A DNA stretch of 18,687 bases from Burkholderiales bacterium (GCA_005793295.1 SXSX01000075.1:1-18687); one strand, 5' to 3'; positions 1 to 6,527 are shown, numbered from the stretch's first letter. The notes: generated by a model not told the origin, from the sequence alone. Numbers and translations: made by a program.

Positions 1-207
1 GACTCGCTCACCCTGGGTTACGCCGGCGTGTATTCCAGCTTCTTACTATTTGCCAAGCGCGCAGGCGCCAAGTACGGGGTGCCGGCACGTGACTTACTCG
101 TTGAGCTTGGACGCCGAGGCATGGTCGGCGGACAAGAAGACATGATTGAAGACACCGCCATGACCATGGCCCGCAACCGCAACTCAACCCAGAAAGCCGC
201 TGCATGA
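1..207 (+). CDS. dmpG: 4-hydroxy-2-oxovalerate aldolase, C-terminal fragment (5' end outside window)
   Basis: Only the last 68 codons are present, in frame 1 from the first base. The stretch contains ARDLLVELGRRGMVGGQEDM, which is typical of the C-terminal communication domain of DmpG/MhpE/BphI-type aldolases. These enzymes split 4-hydroxy-2-oxovalerate into pyruvate and acetaldehyde, and channel the acetaldehyde to the partner dehydrogenase DmpF, normally encoded just upstream. The stop codon (TGA, 205-207) overlaps the ATG of the next gene by 4 nt (ATGA), so the two are probably translationally coupled. The following two genes complete the dmpG-H-I order of the phenol/catechol meta-cleavage operons, which supports the call. 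The alternative is another family member of the same reaction (mhpE, bphI); the neighbours favour dmpG. Confidence 0.9.
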   Translation, partial: DSLTLGYAGVYSSFLLFAKRAGAKYGVPARDLLVELGRRGMVGGQEDMIEDTAMTMARNRNSTQKAAA

Positions 208-992
208 AACTCGACCTTGCCACCATTGCCGCTCTTGCCGAACGGCTTGAAAACTGTGAACTGCAAGCGCAGGACACTACCAAAATCACCGACAACTACC
301 CCGATATGGACTGGGACGACGCCTACGCCATTCAAGACGAATTGCGTCGGCGCAAAGTCGCGCGCGGTTGCCGAATTGTCGGCCTCAAAGCTGGCTTGAC
401 CTCGCACGCCAAGATGAAACAAATGGGCGTGGATACGCCAGTATTTGGCTTTATGGCTGACTACTACGCTGTGCCCGACGGTGGTGAATGCAGCATGAGT
501 GAATTGATTCACCCCAAAGTCGAACCTGAAATTGCTTTTGTTACCAAGTCCGAATTGCGTGGACCGGGTTGCCATATTGGTAGCGTGCTGGCGGCCACCG
601 ACTTTGTGATGCCAGGTATTGAAGTCATCGACAGCCGTTACCGTGATTTTAAATTTGACCTGAAGAGCGTCGTAGCAGACAACACCTCGGCCGTGCGCTT
701 TGTAGTGGGCGGACAGCCAATGGAAGTCTCTGGGGTGGATCTGCGTACCGTTGGCATGGTGCTCGAGAAAAACGGCCTGCCTGTCGCTTTCGGTGCGGGG
801 GCAGCGGTCTTAGGTCACCCAGCAGCAGCCATTGCGATGTTAGCCAATCACTTGGGAGCTCGTGGTCAGTGCATTCCTGCGGGGAGCCTCATCTTGTCGG
901 GTGGCATTACAGAGGCAGTGACCGTGCAGGCGGGCGATAACGTCACCCTTCGTGTCCAGGGCATGGGAAGCACAAGCCTGCGCTTTGTCTAA
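204..992 (+). CDS. dmpH: 2-oxo-3-hexenedioate decarboxylase (4-oxalocrotonate decarboxylase)
   Basis: A 262-residue protein of the 2-keto-4-pentenoate hydratase/decarboxylase fold. It closely resembles XylI/DmpH from memory (KITDNYPDMDWDDAYAIQ, KIVGLK-like RIVGLKAGLTS, VIDSRYRDFKFDL, GAGAAVLGHP and a C-terminal GSxSxRFV-like end). It converts the keto form of 4-oxalocrotonate to 2-hydroxypenta-2,4-dienoate plus CO2, using Mg2+ or Mn2+. Likely metal ligands are Glu107, Glu109 and Glu140. The close paralogue is the hydratase DmpE/MhpD; position after the aldolase and before the tautomerase favours the decarboxylase. The ATG overlaps the upstream stop by 4 nt. The gene is part of the cytoplasmic meta-cleavage pathway for catechols, which feeds pyruvate and acetyl-CoA into central metabolism. 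Confidence 0.9.
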   Translation: MKLDLATIAALAERLENCELQAQDTTKITDNYPDMDWDDAYAIQDELRRRKVARGCRIVGLKAGLTSHAKMKQMGVDTPVFGFMADYYAVPDGGECSMSELIHPKVEPEIAFVTKSELRGPGCHIGSVLAATDFVMPGIEVIDSRYRDFKFDLKSVVADNTSAVRFVVGGQPMEVSGVDLRTVGMVLEKNGLPVAFGAGAAVLGHPAAAIAMLANHLGARGQCIPAGSLILSGGITEAVTVQAGDNVTLRVQGMGSTSLRFV

Positions 993-1022
993 GACTATTC
1001 ATATTTTAAACGGAGAATCTTT

Positions 1023-1214
1023 ATGCCATTTGCTCAAATCTACATGCTGGAAGGTCGAACAGAAGAACAAAAGCGCGCAGTCATCGAAAAAGTCACCCAA
1101 GCCTTGGTTGAAGCCGTTGGAGCTCCGGTGAGTGCTGTTCGTGTGTTGATTCAAGAAGTGCCCAAAGCGAATTGGGGTATCGCAGGTGTCAGCGCCAAAG
1201 ACCTGGGGCGCTGA
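1023..1214 (+). CDS. dmpI: 4-oxalocrotonate tautomerase (2-hydroxymuconate tautomerase)
   Basis: A 63-codon gene giving a 62-residue mature protein once Met is removed, the standard length of 4-OT. The catalytic base Pro1 follows the initiator Met. Arg11 (in EGR) and Arg39 (in SAVRVLI) are present in the expected positions. The canonical Phe50 of Pseudomonas 4-OT is Trp here (NWGIAG). The enzyme isomerises 2-hydroxymuconate to 2-oxo-3-hexenedioate, the substrate of the preceding decarboxylase, and acts as a hexamer in the cytoplasm. A GGAG Shine-Dalgarno sits about 8 nt before the ATG and the gap to dmpH is 30 nt. It is the last gene of this operon in the window; the next gene is convergent. 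Confidence 0.93.
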   Translation: MPFAQIYMLEGRTEEQKRAVIEKVTQALVEAVGAPVSAVRVLIQEVPKANWGIAGVSAKDLGR

Positions 1215-1297
1215 CATAAATCACGGCAGCTTTCTTCGGTTGTGTGTTTGTGTTCTTAGCGTTCTTGGAAAAGTTAAAAACAGAACTGCAACCTACT

Positions 1298-1900
1298 TCA
1301 ACCCAAAATCAACATCAACGCCAAGCCCAGCATCGTCACTGCGATCAGTCCGTCCAGCAGTCGCCAAGCCCGCACCGTTTCAAACCAAGGTTGAAGCCAA
1401 CGGGCACCGAAACCTAAAGCGCTAAACCAAGACATGCTGGCCATGACTGCGCCAGCGCCGAACCACCAGCGGCCCGCTTGCGGGCGTTGGTTCGCGAGGG
1501 TGCCGAGCAAAACTACGGTATCTAAATACACATGGGGGTTGAGAAACGTAAAACCAAAGCAAGCCGCCAAGGCCGCTTTCAAACTCAAACCCGGCGCATC
1601 GGTGGGTAAAAGGCGCGAAGGATGCAACGCCCGCCACGCAGCGAAGAAAGCGTAGACCAATAAAAACCCGACGCCGGCGTATCGGCTGGCTGCTATGAGC
1701 CACGGATTGTCTTGAATCAAAGCGCCCGCTCCGCCAATGCCTAAGAGGATGAGCGCGGCATCCGACAGGCTGCAAAAAAGCACCAAAGGGGCGACGTGTT
1801 GGCGCAAGATGCCTTGGCGCAAGACAAACGCATTTTGTGAGCCGATGGCAACGATCAAAGCCAAACTCGCGGCGAACCCGGTCCAAAAATCTGCGTTCAA
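1298..1900 (-). CDS. argO: LysE/ArgO-family amino acid exporter
   Basis: A 200-residue, very hydrophobic protein of the LysE superfamily, with the features of the LysE/ArgO branch: GSQNAFVLRQG near residues 20-30 in the first membrane segment, and NPHVYLDTVVLLG near residue 121. About five to six membrane helices are visible. Members export lysine and arginine across the inner membrane; whether this one prefers arginine, lysine or another amino acid cannot be read from sequence. The start is TTG (1898-1900), overlapping the pncC stop by 3 nt as TTGA, so expression probably depends on translation of pncC. It is the last gene of the apaG-thiL-pgpA-pncC operon and converges with dmpI across an 83-nt gap in which no convincing terminator was seen. 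Confidence 0.85.
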   Translation of the reverse strand: MNADFWTGFAASLALIVAIGSQNAFVLRQGILRQHVAPLVLFCSLSDAALILLGIGGAGALIQDNPWLIAASRYAGVGFLLVYAFFAAWRALHPSRLLPTDAPGLSLKAALAACFGFTFLNPHVYLDTVVLLGTLANQRPQAGRWWFGAGAVMASMSWFSALGFGARWLQPWFETVRAWRLLDGLIAVTMLGLALMLILG

Positions 1901-2415
1901 GTCGGGGTACTTTCGACCAAGCGGAGCAAACCCAGCAGGCTGTGCAAGGCGCTGGCTTGGCGCACAGCGGCGCGATCGCCTTCAAAGTGGCGGACTTCGC
2001 TGTGTGGTCCTTGCGGCGTGGCCCACGCAAACCAAACGGTTCCCACGGGTTTGTCTATGGTGCCACCTGCTGGCCCTGCTACGCCGGTGATGGCTAACGA
2101 CACGTGGGCCTTGGAATACAACAAAGCGCCTTGCGCCATCGCGCTTGCAACGGCCTCGCTGACCGCGCCGTGCTGCGAAATCAAGGCGGTATCCACGCCT
2201 AGTTGTTGTATTTTTGCGGCGTTAGAGTAGGTCACAAAGCCGCGTCCAAACCACGCGCTTGAGCCTGCCAAGTCGGTACACGCCGCGGCAACCATGCCGC
2301 CAGTGCAACTCTCCGCGCTGGCCAGCATCCACTGCTTTTGCAAAAGTACGTGCGAGAGGCGAAGAACCGCGTGTTGCGTTTGCATGGAATGAGTGAGGGT
2401 ATTCGTATCGGTCAT
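1897..2415 (-). CDS. pncC: Nicotinamide-nucleotide amidohydrolase PncC (CinA C-terminal domain protein)
   Basis: 172 residues from the ATG at 2413-2415. Longer versions starting at 2454 run inside pgpA and lack support. The protein is a stand-alone CinA C-terminal domain: AESCTGG at residues 34-40 carries the catalytic serine region, followed by YSNAAK near 63-68 and TGVAGPAGGTxxKPVGTVW near 110-128. It deamidates nicotinamide mononucleotide to nicotinic acid mononucleotide in NAD recycling. The start codon overlaps the pgpA stop by one base (TGATG), preceded by GGTGGA four nt upstream. It lacks the N-terminal pyrophosphatase domain of full CinA, which is the normal form in proteobacteria. 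The thiL-pgpA-pncC order is widespread in beta- and gammaproteobacteria. Confidence 0.92.
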   Translation of the reverse strand: MTDTNTLTHSMQTQHAVLRLSHVLLQKQWMLASAESCTGGMVAAACTDLAGSSAWFGRGFVTYSNAAKIQQLGVDTALISQHGAVSEAVASAMAQGALLYSKAHVSLAITGVAGPAGGTIDKPVGTVWFAWATPQGPHSEVRHFEGDRAAVRQASALHSLLGLLRLVESTPT

Positions 2416-2978
2416 CAAATCCACCGCCAAACAGCAATGACTAACAACGTGCACATGGCAGCGACCAAATCATCAAGCATGATGCCCGCTCCGGCTTTCA
2501 ACCAAGCAAAGCGGTCACTCGCAGGGTCTGTGCCGTGAAACAAGCGGTCGGCCCAACCGACCGGGCCGGGTTTCACCGCATCAAAAAAACGAAACAGTCC
2601 AAAGGCAAACAGCTGGCTCCACACGCCCGTGGGCATGGCTAACCACAACACCAACCAAAAAGCGACGATTTCATCCCAAACGATGCTGCCCGGATCCAGT
2701 ACGCCCATGTGCTGAGCCGTGCGAGAACAGGCCCACCAGCCCACGGGCAGCGACACCGCGATCACCACGGCCCAGCGCAGGTCGTTCATCCAAGGCGATA
2801 GCGCAATAAATGCAACCCACGCCCACAAGGTGCCGACGGTCCCTGGGGCAAAGCGGCTCAGGCCCGAGCCAAAACCCAAGGCAATCCAATGGGCCACATC
2901 ACCGCGCATAAAACGCGCTGTGGGACGGGCCGCAAAGGTGGATGTACCGGTAGGGAACAAAGTTTCGGGTTCGCTCAT
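2415..2978 (-). CDS. pgpA: Phosphatidylglycerophosphatase A
   Basis: 187 residues from the ATG at 2976-2978, which lies 7 nt after the thiL stop. An upstream TTG (3026) would overlap thiL and adds a stretch unlike the family. PgpA dephosphorylates phosphatidylglycerophosphate to phosphatidylglycerol at the inner membrane. Family motifs are all present: GFGSGLSRFAPGTVGTLWA (residues 35-53), VWDEIVAF (100-107), FRFFDAVKPGPVGWADR (129-145) and GIMLDDLVAA (165-174), with hydrophobic segments between them. The acidic residues in WDE and LDD are the likely Mg2+ site. It sits between thiL and pncC in a coupled operon; the shared order probably reflects ancient linkage rather than a common pathway. 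Confidence 0.93.
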   Translation of the reverse strand: MSEPETLFPTGTSTFAARPTARFMRGDVAHWIALGFGSGLSRFAPGTVGTLWAWVAFIALSPWMNDLRWAVVIAVSLPVGWWACSRTAQHMGVLDPGSIVWDEIVAFWLVLWLAMPTGVWSQLFAFGLFRFFDAVKPGPVGWADRLFHGTDPASDRFAWLKAGAGIMLDDLVAAMCTLLVIAVWRWI

Positions 2979-2985
2979 GGCGACA

Positions 2986-4023
2986 TTATCCAGGGCTAAA
3001 GTGGTCAAACGAAGCGAAGTCACCAACGGCTAGGCTAGGAAGGACTTTGCCGCTGGCATCCATCAGCGTGATGCCATGGGCTGAGACCACTTTGCCAATG
3101 CGCGTGACACGCGTGGCGCTTTGTTCGGCGGCTTGTGTAACGGCCAAGCGTTTGGTTTCAGACGCAGTAAACACCAACTCGTAATCGTCGCCGCCGCCTA
3201 AAACGCATTGGGCGGCGAAGTCGCTGCCAAAGACTGCGTCAAAGGCGGGCGCAGCGCCGGGGTAATTTTTGCGAGTCGCCAATAAGGATAAAAGCGCATC
3301 CCATTGGAGCTCTGCGCCCCGCTGTGAGCGTTCCAAAATATGGCCTAAGTCGCCACGCAGCCCATCGCTCACATCGGCGCAGGCCGTTGCCACTCCCCGC
3401 AAAGCCAAGCCCAAAGTCACGCGAGGCTTAGGCCACTCCAATCGTGCCTTCGCAGCGGCCATCACCGATTCAGGAAGTGCGATTTTTCCTTGTAAGGCAC
3501 GCAAGGCCAAGGCCGCATCACCCACACTGCCGCTGACATAAATATCGTCACCCACCTGCGCGCCGCTGCGCAACAAGGCGCCTGTGGCGACGCCATGAGA
3601 CGCGGCCTCTGTGGGTGTGTTCGGGACTTCACCGAAGACCGTGATGGTGATCGTTAAAGGCCCGCGCGTGGTGTCTCCGCCTATGAGTTCGCAGCCATGG
3701 GTTTGGGCTAAATCAAAGAGGCCTTTTGAAAACGCCTCCAACCATGCGTTCTTCACCTCGGGCAGCGCCAGAGCCAAAACAAAAGCAACCGGTCGGGCCC
3801 CGCAGGCAGCCAGGTCGCTGAGGTTCACGGCCAAGGCTTTGTGGCCCAGTGCTTGGGGGTCAACGTTCGCAAAAAAATGCCGACCACTGATGAGCGCGTC
3901 GGTAGAAATCGCCATGTGCATACCCGCGCTTGGGGCCAGCAAGGCGCAGTCGTCACCCACACCCATCACCGCACGGGGCGTGGGCCAGGTAAAAAACCGC
4001 TGGATCAGGTCGAACTCGCCCAT
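2986..4023 (-). CDS. thiL: Thiamine-monophosphate kinase
   Basis: 345 residues from the ATG at 4021-4023 (MGEFDLIQRFF, the usual ThiL start). A longer TTG start at 4047 is less likely. ThiL phosphorylates thiamine monophosphate to thiamine diphosphate with ATP in the cytoplasm. The N-terminal AIRS-like ATP/Mg2+ motifs are clear: GVGDDCALL (residues 21-29), STDALISGRHF (40-50) and AVNLSDLAACGARP (65-78), then IGGDTTRGP and a C-terminal CADVSDGLRGDLGHI and GGGDDYELVF. Length and motifs are normal. A Shine-Dalgarno AAGG lies 5 nt before the start. The upstream gene apaG ends 26 nt away, so both are probably on one transcript. Confidence 0.95.
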   Translation of the reverse strand: MGEFDLIQRFFTWPTPRAVMGVGDDCALLAPSAGMHMAISTDALISGRHFFANVDPQALGHKALAVNLSDLAACGARPVAFVLALALPEVKNAWLEAFSKGLFDLAQTHGCELIGGDTTRGPLTITITVFGEVPNTPTEAASHGVATGALLRSGAQVGDDIYVSGSVGDAALALRALQGKIALPESVMAAAKARLEWPKPRVTLGLALRGVATACADVSDGLRGDLGHILERSQRGAELQWDALLSLLATRKNYPGAAPAFDAVFGSDFAAQCVLGGGDDYELVFTASETKRLAVTQAAEQSATRVTRIGKVVSAHGITLMDASGKVLPSLAVGDFASFDHFSPG

Positions 4024-4049
4024 GAACGCCTTAGCCCGACTCGGCAAAA

Positions 4050-4460
4050 TTAATGCAAGGTGCGTTTGCCGCCGGCACCCGAACTGCTGAGGGCGTCGAG
4101 CACAAACATGGGAACGTCAACATCAAACTTCTCGCCGTCTTCGGCTACGCAAAAAAAGCTTCCATGCATCGTCCCGGTGGGAGTACGTAAGCGGGTGCCG
4201 CTGGTGTATTCAAACGACTGCCCGGGTTTAAGCAGCGGTTGGTGGCCCACCACGCCCAAGCCTTTGACCTTTTCTGTGTGGCCGTTGGCATCATTGACGT
4301 TCCAAGTTCGGGAGATCAATTGGGCAGGGATTTGGCCGGTATTGGTGATCGTGATGCTGTATGAAAACAGGTACTGCCCTTGTTCGGGCGACGATTGCTC
4401 GGCCAAGTACAGGGGGACGACATCAACGCGAAACTGGTAAACAAAAGAAGGCTTGGACAT
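4050..4460 (-). CDS. apaG: ApaG-domain protein
   Basis: A 136-residue protein with the full ApaG (DUF525) fibronectin-III-like fold pattern: FSYSITITNTGQIPAQLISRTW, then KGLGVVGHQPLLKPGQSFEYTSG and GTMHGSFFCVAEDGEKFDVDVP. Single-domain ApaG is linked by genetics to Co2+ resistance, Mg2+ efflux and Ap4A levels in enterobacteria, but its biochemical activity is not settled. The gene is the first of the minus-strand operon and is divergent from rpe, with only 71 nt between their start codons. This apaG/rpe divergence is typical of Burkholderiales. The C-terminal 15 or so residues (SSSGAGGKRTLH) are low in complexity and look like an unstructured tail. Confidence 0.93.
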   Translation of the reverse strand: MSKPSFVYQFRVDVVPLYLAEQSSPEQGQYLFSYSITITNTGQIPAQLISRTWNVNDANGHTEKVKGLGVVGHQPLLKPGQSFEYTSGTRLRTPTGTMHGSFFCVAEDGEKFDVDVPMFVLDALSSSGAGGKRTLH

Positions 4461-4531
4461 AGCCCAATGCTACCTGCGAAAATGGGCGAAGATACGAAGC
4501 CAGCCCAAATCCCTTTTAATTCCATTCCCCT
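4461..4531. promoter_or_regulatory. Divergent apaG/rpe promoter region
   Basis: A 71-nt gap between two divergent start codons, so promoters for both must lie here or in the gene ends. No convincing -35/-10 pair could be picked by eye. A short imperfect inverted repeat (GCCCA at 4462-4466 and TGGGC at 4483-4487) is visible next to apaG, of unknown meaning. Confidence 0.5.
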
Positions 4532-5209
4532 ATGACCTACCGCATTGCCCCTTCTATTCTTTCTGCCGACTTTGCCCGTCTGGGCGAGGAAGTCAAAAAC
4601 GTCATTGCCGCCGGTGCCGATTGGATTCACTTTGACGTGATGGACAATCATTACGTCCCCAACCTCACCTTCGGCCCCATGGTCTGCCAAGCCTTAAAGC
4701 CCCACGCCAAGACCGCTGCGGGCGTGGCCGTTCCGATTGATGTGCACCTGATGGTTGCGCCGGTGGATGCGCTCGCGGCGTCGTTTGCCGAGGCGGGCGC
4801 AGACCTGATTAGTTTTCACCCCGATGCCTCAGGCCACGTGCACCGCAGCATTCAAGCCATTCACTCCAAAGGCGTCAAAGCGGGCTTGGTCTTTAACCCG
4901 GCAGAGCCTTTGGATGTTTTAGATTGGGTGATTGAGAATATTGATTTGGTTCTGATCATGAGCGTCAACCCCGGCTTTGGCGGGCAAAGCTTTATTGATT
5001 CCGCGCTGCGCAAAATTGAAGCGGTTCGCAAACGCATCGACGCCTGCGGCAAAGATATTCGCTTGGAAGTCGACGGCGGCATCAAGACCGACAACATTCG
5101 ACGCGTTGCTGACGCAGGAGCAGACACTTTTGTGGCGGGCAGCGCTATTTTTGGCAAGGCCGATTACAAGGGCGTAATCGACCAAATGCGCTTGGCCTTA
5201 AAGAAATAA
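4532..5209 (+). CDS. rpe: Ribulose-phosphate 3-epimerase
   Basis: A 225-residue TIM-barrel enzyme that interconverts D-ribulose 5-phosphate and D-xylulose 5-phosphate, acting in the pentose phosphate pathway and, where present, the Calvin cycle. Visible motifs: APSILSADF (residues 6-14), WIHFDVMDNHYVPNLTFGP (31-49) with His33 and the catalytic Asp35, IDVHLMV (69-75) with His72, MSVNPGFGGQ (143-152) for the phosphate, and LEVDGGI (178-184) with the catalytic Asp181. Length is normal. In Burkholderiales rpe is commonly followed by gph and trpE; here it is followed after 10 nt by a convergent unrelated gene, so this synteny is broken. Confidence 0.96.
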   Translation: MTYRIAPSILSADFARLGEEVKNVIAAGADWIHFDVMDNHYVPNLTFGPMVCQALKPHAKTAAGVAVPIDVHLMVAPVDALAASFAEAGADLISFHPDASGHVHRSIQAIHSKGVKAGLVFNPAEPLDVLDWVIENIDLVLIMSVNPGFGGQSFIDSALRKIEAVRKRIDACGKDIRLEVDGGIKTDNIRRVADAGADTFVAGSAIFGKADYKGVIDQMRLALKK

Positions 5210-5219
5210 AACCGGCGGG

Positions 5220-6326
5220 TTAGCGAACGGGCAGGACGATATCGCTGGTGCCCGGGCACACCGACCGCGCAAATTCCCGCGTGGTGTCCATGCAGCCTCC
5301 GGCTTCGGTGTACACGCCGCGCGGCTCCCGAAAGCGTTGCATTTTTTCAAGCAGCGGGGCGAGCTCCGCCGGATTTTGCAAACAGGCTTCAATCTGCGGA
5401 GCAATACGATCCTCATCGATGCGCTCTTCGCCGTCACTGTCGATGTAAAGGCCGTGTCGCCAGTGGTAAATCTCCACGCATTTTTGTGCCAGCGAATAAG
5501 GTTGTTGGTACTTCCAAAAATTGCTGAATAAGCCGTTACCTAAATACACTACCCATGAGCCCTCAAACCCAGAGGCCTCGGACGACGTCGCATCCGGGTT
5601 ACGAAACCAAACCCGGTCTCCGGGGACAAAATACGTCGCTGGCAAAGGCGCTTCCATGGTTCCGAGCTCTTGTAAAAACACACTGTGAAAAGTGCCTGAA
5701 ACAATCGGGCCTGTGCGCCATAGGTTTTGTATTTGCGCCAACAAGCCCGGGTTGCAGTGGGCTAGTTCTTGCGCAATCGCCAACAAGATCACGTACTCAC
5801 TTGCCCGGTAACAAGAAAAAGCGAACAGGCTGCCAGAGACTGCGGGTTGGGTGGCTTTGGTTAAAGCAGTAATCAAAGAAACCTCTGGCAACAAAATAAA
5901 GCCAAGGTCTTCGTCATAACGCCAGCAATCTAAGGGGCGGTCTAAAGCGTGGGTATTGAAAGCCAGTTGGGTGTTTCGCGCTGCAATAACAATGTTCGCC
6001 CGAATCCTTACCGCCGAGTGCCACTCTTGCAAACTTGGAAACTCTACACACTGGGGCCCCAAGAGCAGCGTGATCACAATTTCACGAAGCAAGTCGTGGT
6101 GCGAACCGGCTGTGTCGAGGTGAAGCGTATGACAAATATCAAGCGTATTGAAGTCGGGTGCCCACGCTTGCGTTGGGCCAGAGAGCAGATTCAATTGCAA
6201 AAAGGGGCCCGCGCCGTCTTCGCCGTGCGTGAGCGCAATCCAAGGTTCCAAGTCTAAGGCGTTAAAGGGTCTTAAAACCGCATCGCATGTCAAAAGGGCA
6301 GGACTCTGCCCGCTTGCGCGCACCAA
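5220..6326 (-). CDS. Divergent protein-glutamine gamma-glutamyltransferase (Tgl-like) homologue; activity doubtful
   Basis: 368 residues from the TTG at 6324-6326; the start is uncertain (see the RBS entry at 6372-6386). Alignment from memory to Bacillus subtilis Tgl, the 245-residue spore-coat transglutaminase, runs over most of its length. RIRANIVIAAR (107-117) matches Tgl LRMNIVAAAK; CWRYDEDLGFILLP (134-147) matches YWRVSPEGALELKY; LFAFSCYRA (167-175) matches FYAFECATA; FVPGDRVWFRNPD (233-245) matches FFLGDCLYFKNPE. Cys172 falls on catalytic Cys116. Tgl Glu115 becomes Ser171, Glu187 becomes Ser257, and Tgl His200 has no clear match. About 100 extra C-terminal residues (roughly 273-368) with several cysteines have no Tgl counterpart. 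No signal peptide or membrane segment is visible. It could be an altered transferase, a cysteine hydrolase or a non-catalytic relative. Confidence 0.6.
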   Translation of the reverse strand: MVRASGQSPALLTCDAVLRPFNALDLEPWIALTHGEDGAGPFLQLNLLSGPTQAWAPDFNTLDICHTLHLDTAGSHHDLLREIVITLLLGPQCVEFPSLQEWHSAVRIRANIVIAARNTQLAFNTHALDRPLDCWRYDEDLGFILLPEVSLITALTKATQPAVSGSLFAFSCYRASEYVILLAIAQELAHCNPGLLAQIQNLWRTGPIVSGTFHSVFLQELGTMEAPLPATYFVPGDRVWFRNPDATSSEASGFEGSWVVYLGNGLFSNFWKYQQPYSLAQKCVEIYHWRHGLYIDSDGEERIDEDRIAPQIEACLQNPAELAPLLEKMQRFREPRGVYTEAGGCMDTTREFARSVCPGTSDIVLPVR

Positions 6327-6371
6327 GATGCCGCAGCGTGGGGTTGTCTCTTCGGTCTGACTTGCATGGGC

Positions 6372-6386
6372 TATGGTTTGTCTCCT
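6372..6386 (-). promoter_or_regulatory. Strong Shine-Dalgarno before an in-frame ATA, upstream of the Tgl-like gene
   Basis: On the minus strand AGGAGA (plus positions 6381-6386) is followed 6 nt later by an ATA (6372-6374) that is in frame with the Tgl-like protein and would add 16 residues. The nearest ATG (6365-6367) is in another frame and opens a 25-codon ORF (6290-6367) that runs into the gene. The TTG/GTG pair at 6321-6326 aligns with the Tgl start but has no good Shine-Dalgarno. Initiation at ATA, a coupled leader ORF or a sequence error are all possible. Confidence 0.4.
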
Positions 6387-6409
6387 GCAGCCTGCTCGCT
6401 ATTTTTTGC

Positions 6410-6415
6410 AATATA
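6410..6415 (-). promoter_or_regulatory. Candidate -10 element for the Tgl-like gene
   Basis: TATATT on the minus strand matches the sigma-70 -10 consensus at five of six positions. The expected start would be near 6403. There is no good -35; instead the FNR-like site 6439-6452 is centred about 42 nt upstream of that start, the spacing of a class II activator. Inference only. Confidence 0.3.
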
Positions 6416-6438
6416 CCTGATCCTTAAACGCTAAAAAC

Positions 6439-6452
6439 ATGATCTAGCGCAA
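6439..6452. promoter_or_regulatory. FNR/DNR-like operator between the Tgl-like gene and the exporter operon
   Basis: The sequence ATGATCTAGCGCAA matches TTGAT-N4-ATCAA at seven of ten defined bases. It shares 12 of 13 bases (TGATCTA-R-CGCAA) with the site at 14951-14964 before narK1. It lies about 42 nt from the expected start of a TATATT promoter facing left, and about 57 nt from a start that the TATAAA at 6491-6496 would give to the right, so it could serve either or both units. Confidence 0.4.
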
Positions 6453-6527
6453 GACGGGTAATTTTGGTTCGTCCACACTCAAAGGATCTTTATAAACGAC
6501 GTAAAGCCTTTCAGTGTTCGCACCCAT

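Noticed and set aside
18..575. Long minus-strand reading frame opposite dmpG and dmpH
   Set aside because: It lies antisense to two strongly recognised genes, has no family resemblance and no ribosome site; it is a codon-bias shadow.
1215..1297. Terminator between convergent dmpI and argO
   Set aside because: No stem-loop with a T-run could be found by eye on either strand.
1422..2030. 202-codon minus-strand frame overlapping argO and pncC in another frame
   Set aside because: Rich in Arg, Pro and Cys with no recognisable motif; argO and pncC explain the same bases.
2416..2454. Longer pncC start (MHVVSHCCLAVDL extension)
   Set aside because: It overlaps pgpA coding sequence, adds residues absent from the family, and the ATG at 2415 has a good Shine-Dalgarno and TGATG coupling.
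3611..4090. 159-codon plus-strand frame opposite thiL
   Set aside because: Antisense to well-supported thiL; low-complexity Ala/Lys/Pro composition typical of a shadow frame.
5205..5222. AACC-GGCG-GGTT between rpe and the Tgl-like gene as a bidirectional terminator
   Set aside because: Only a 4-bp stem with no T-run on either side; too weak to call.
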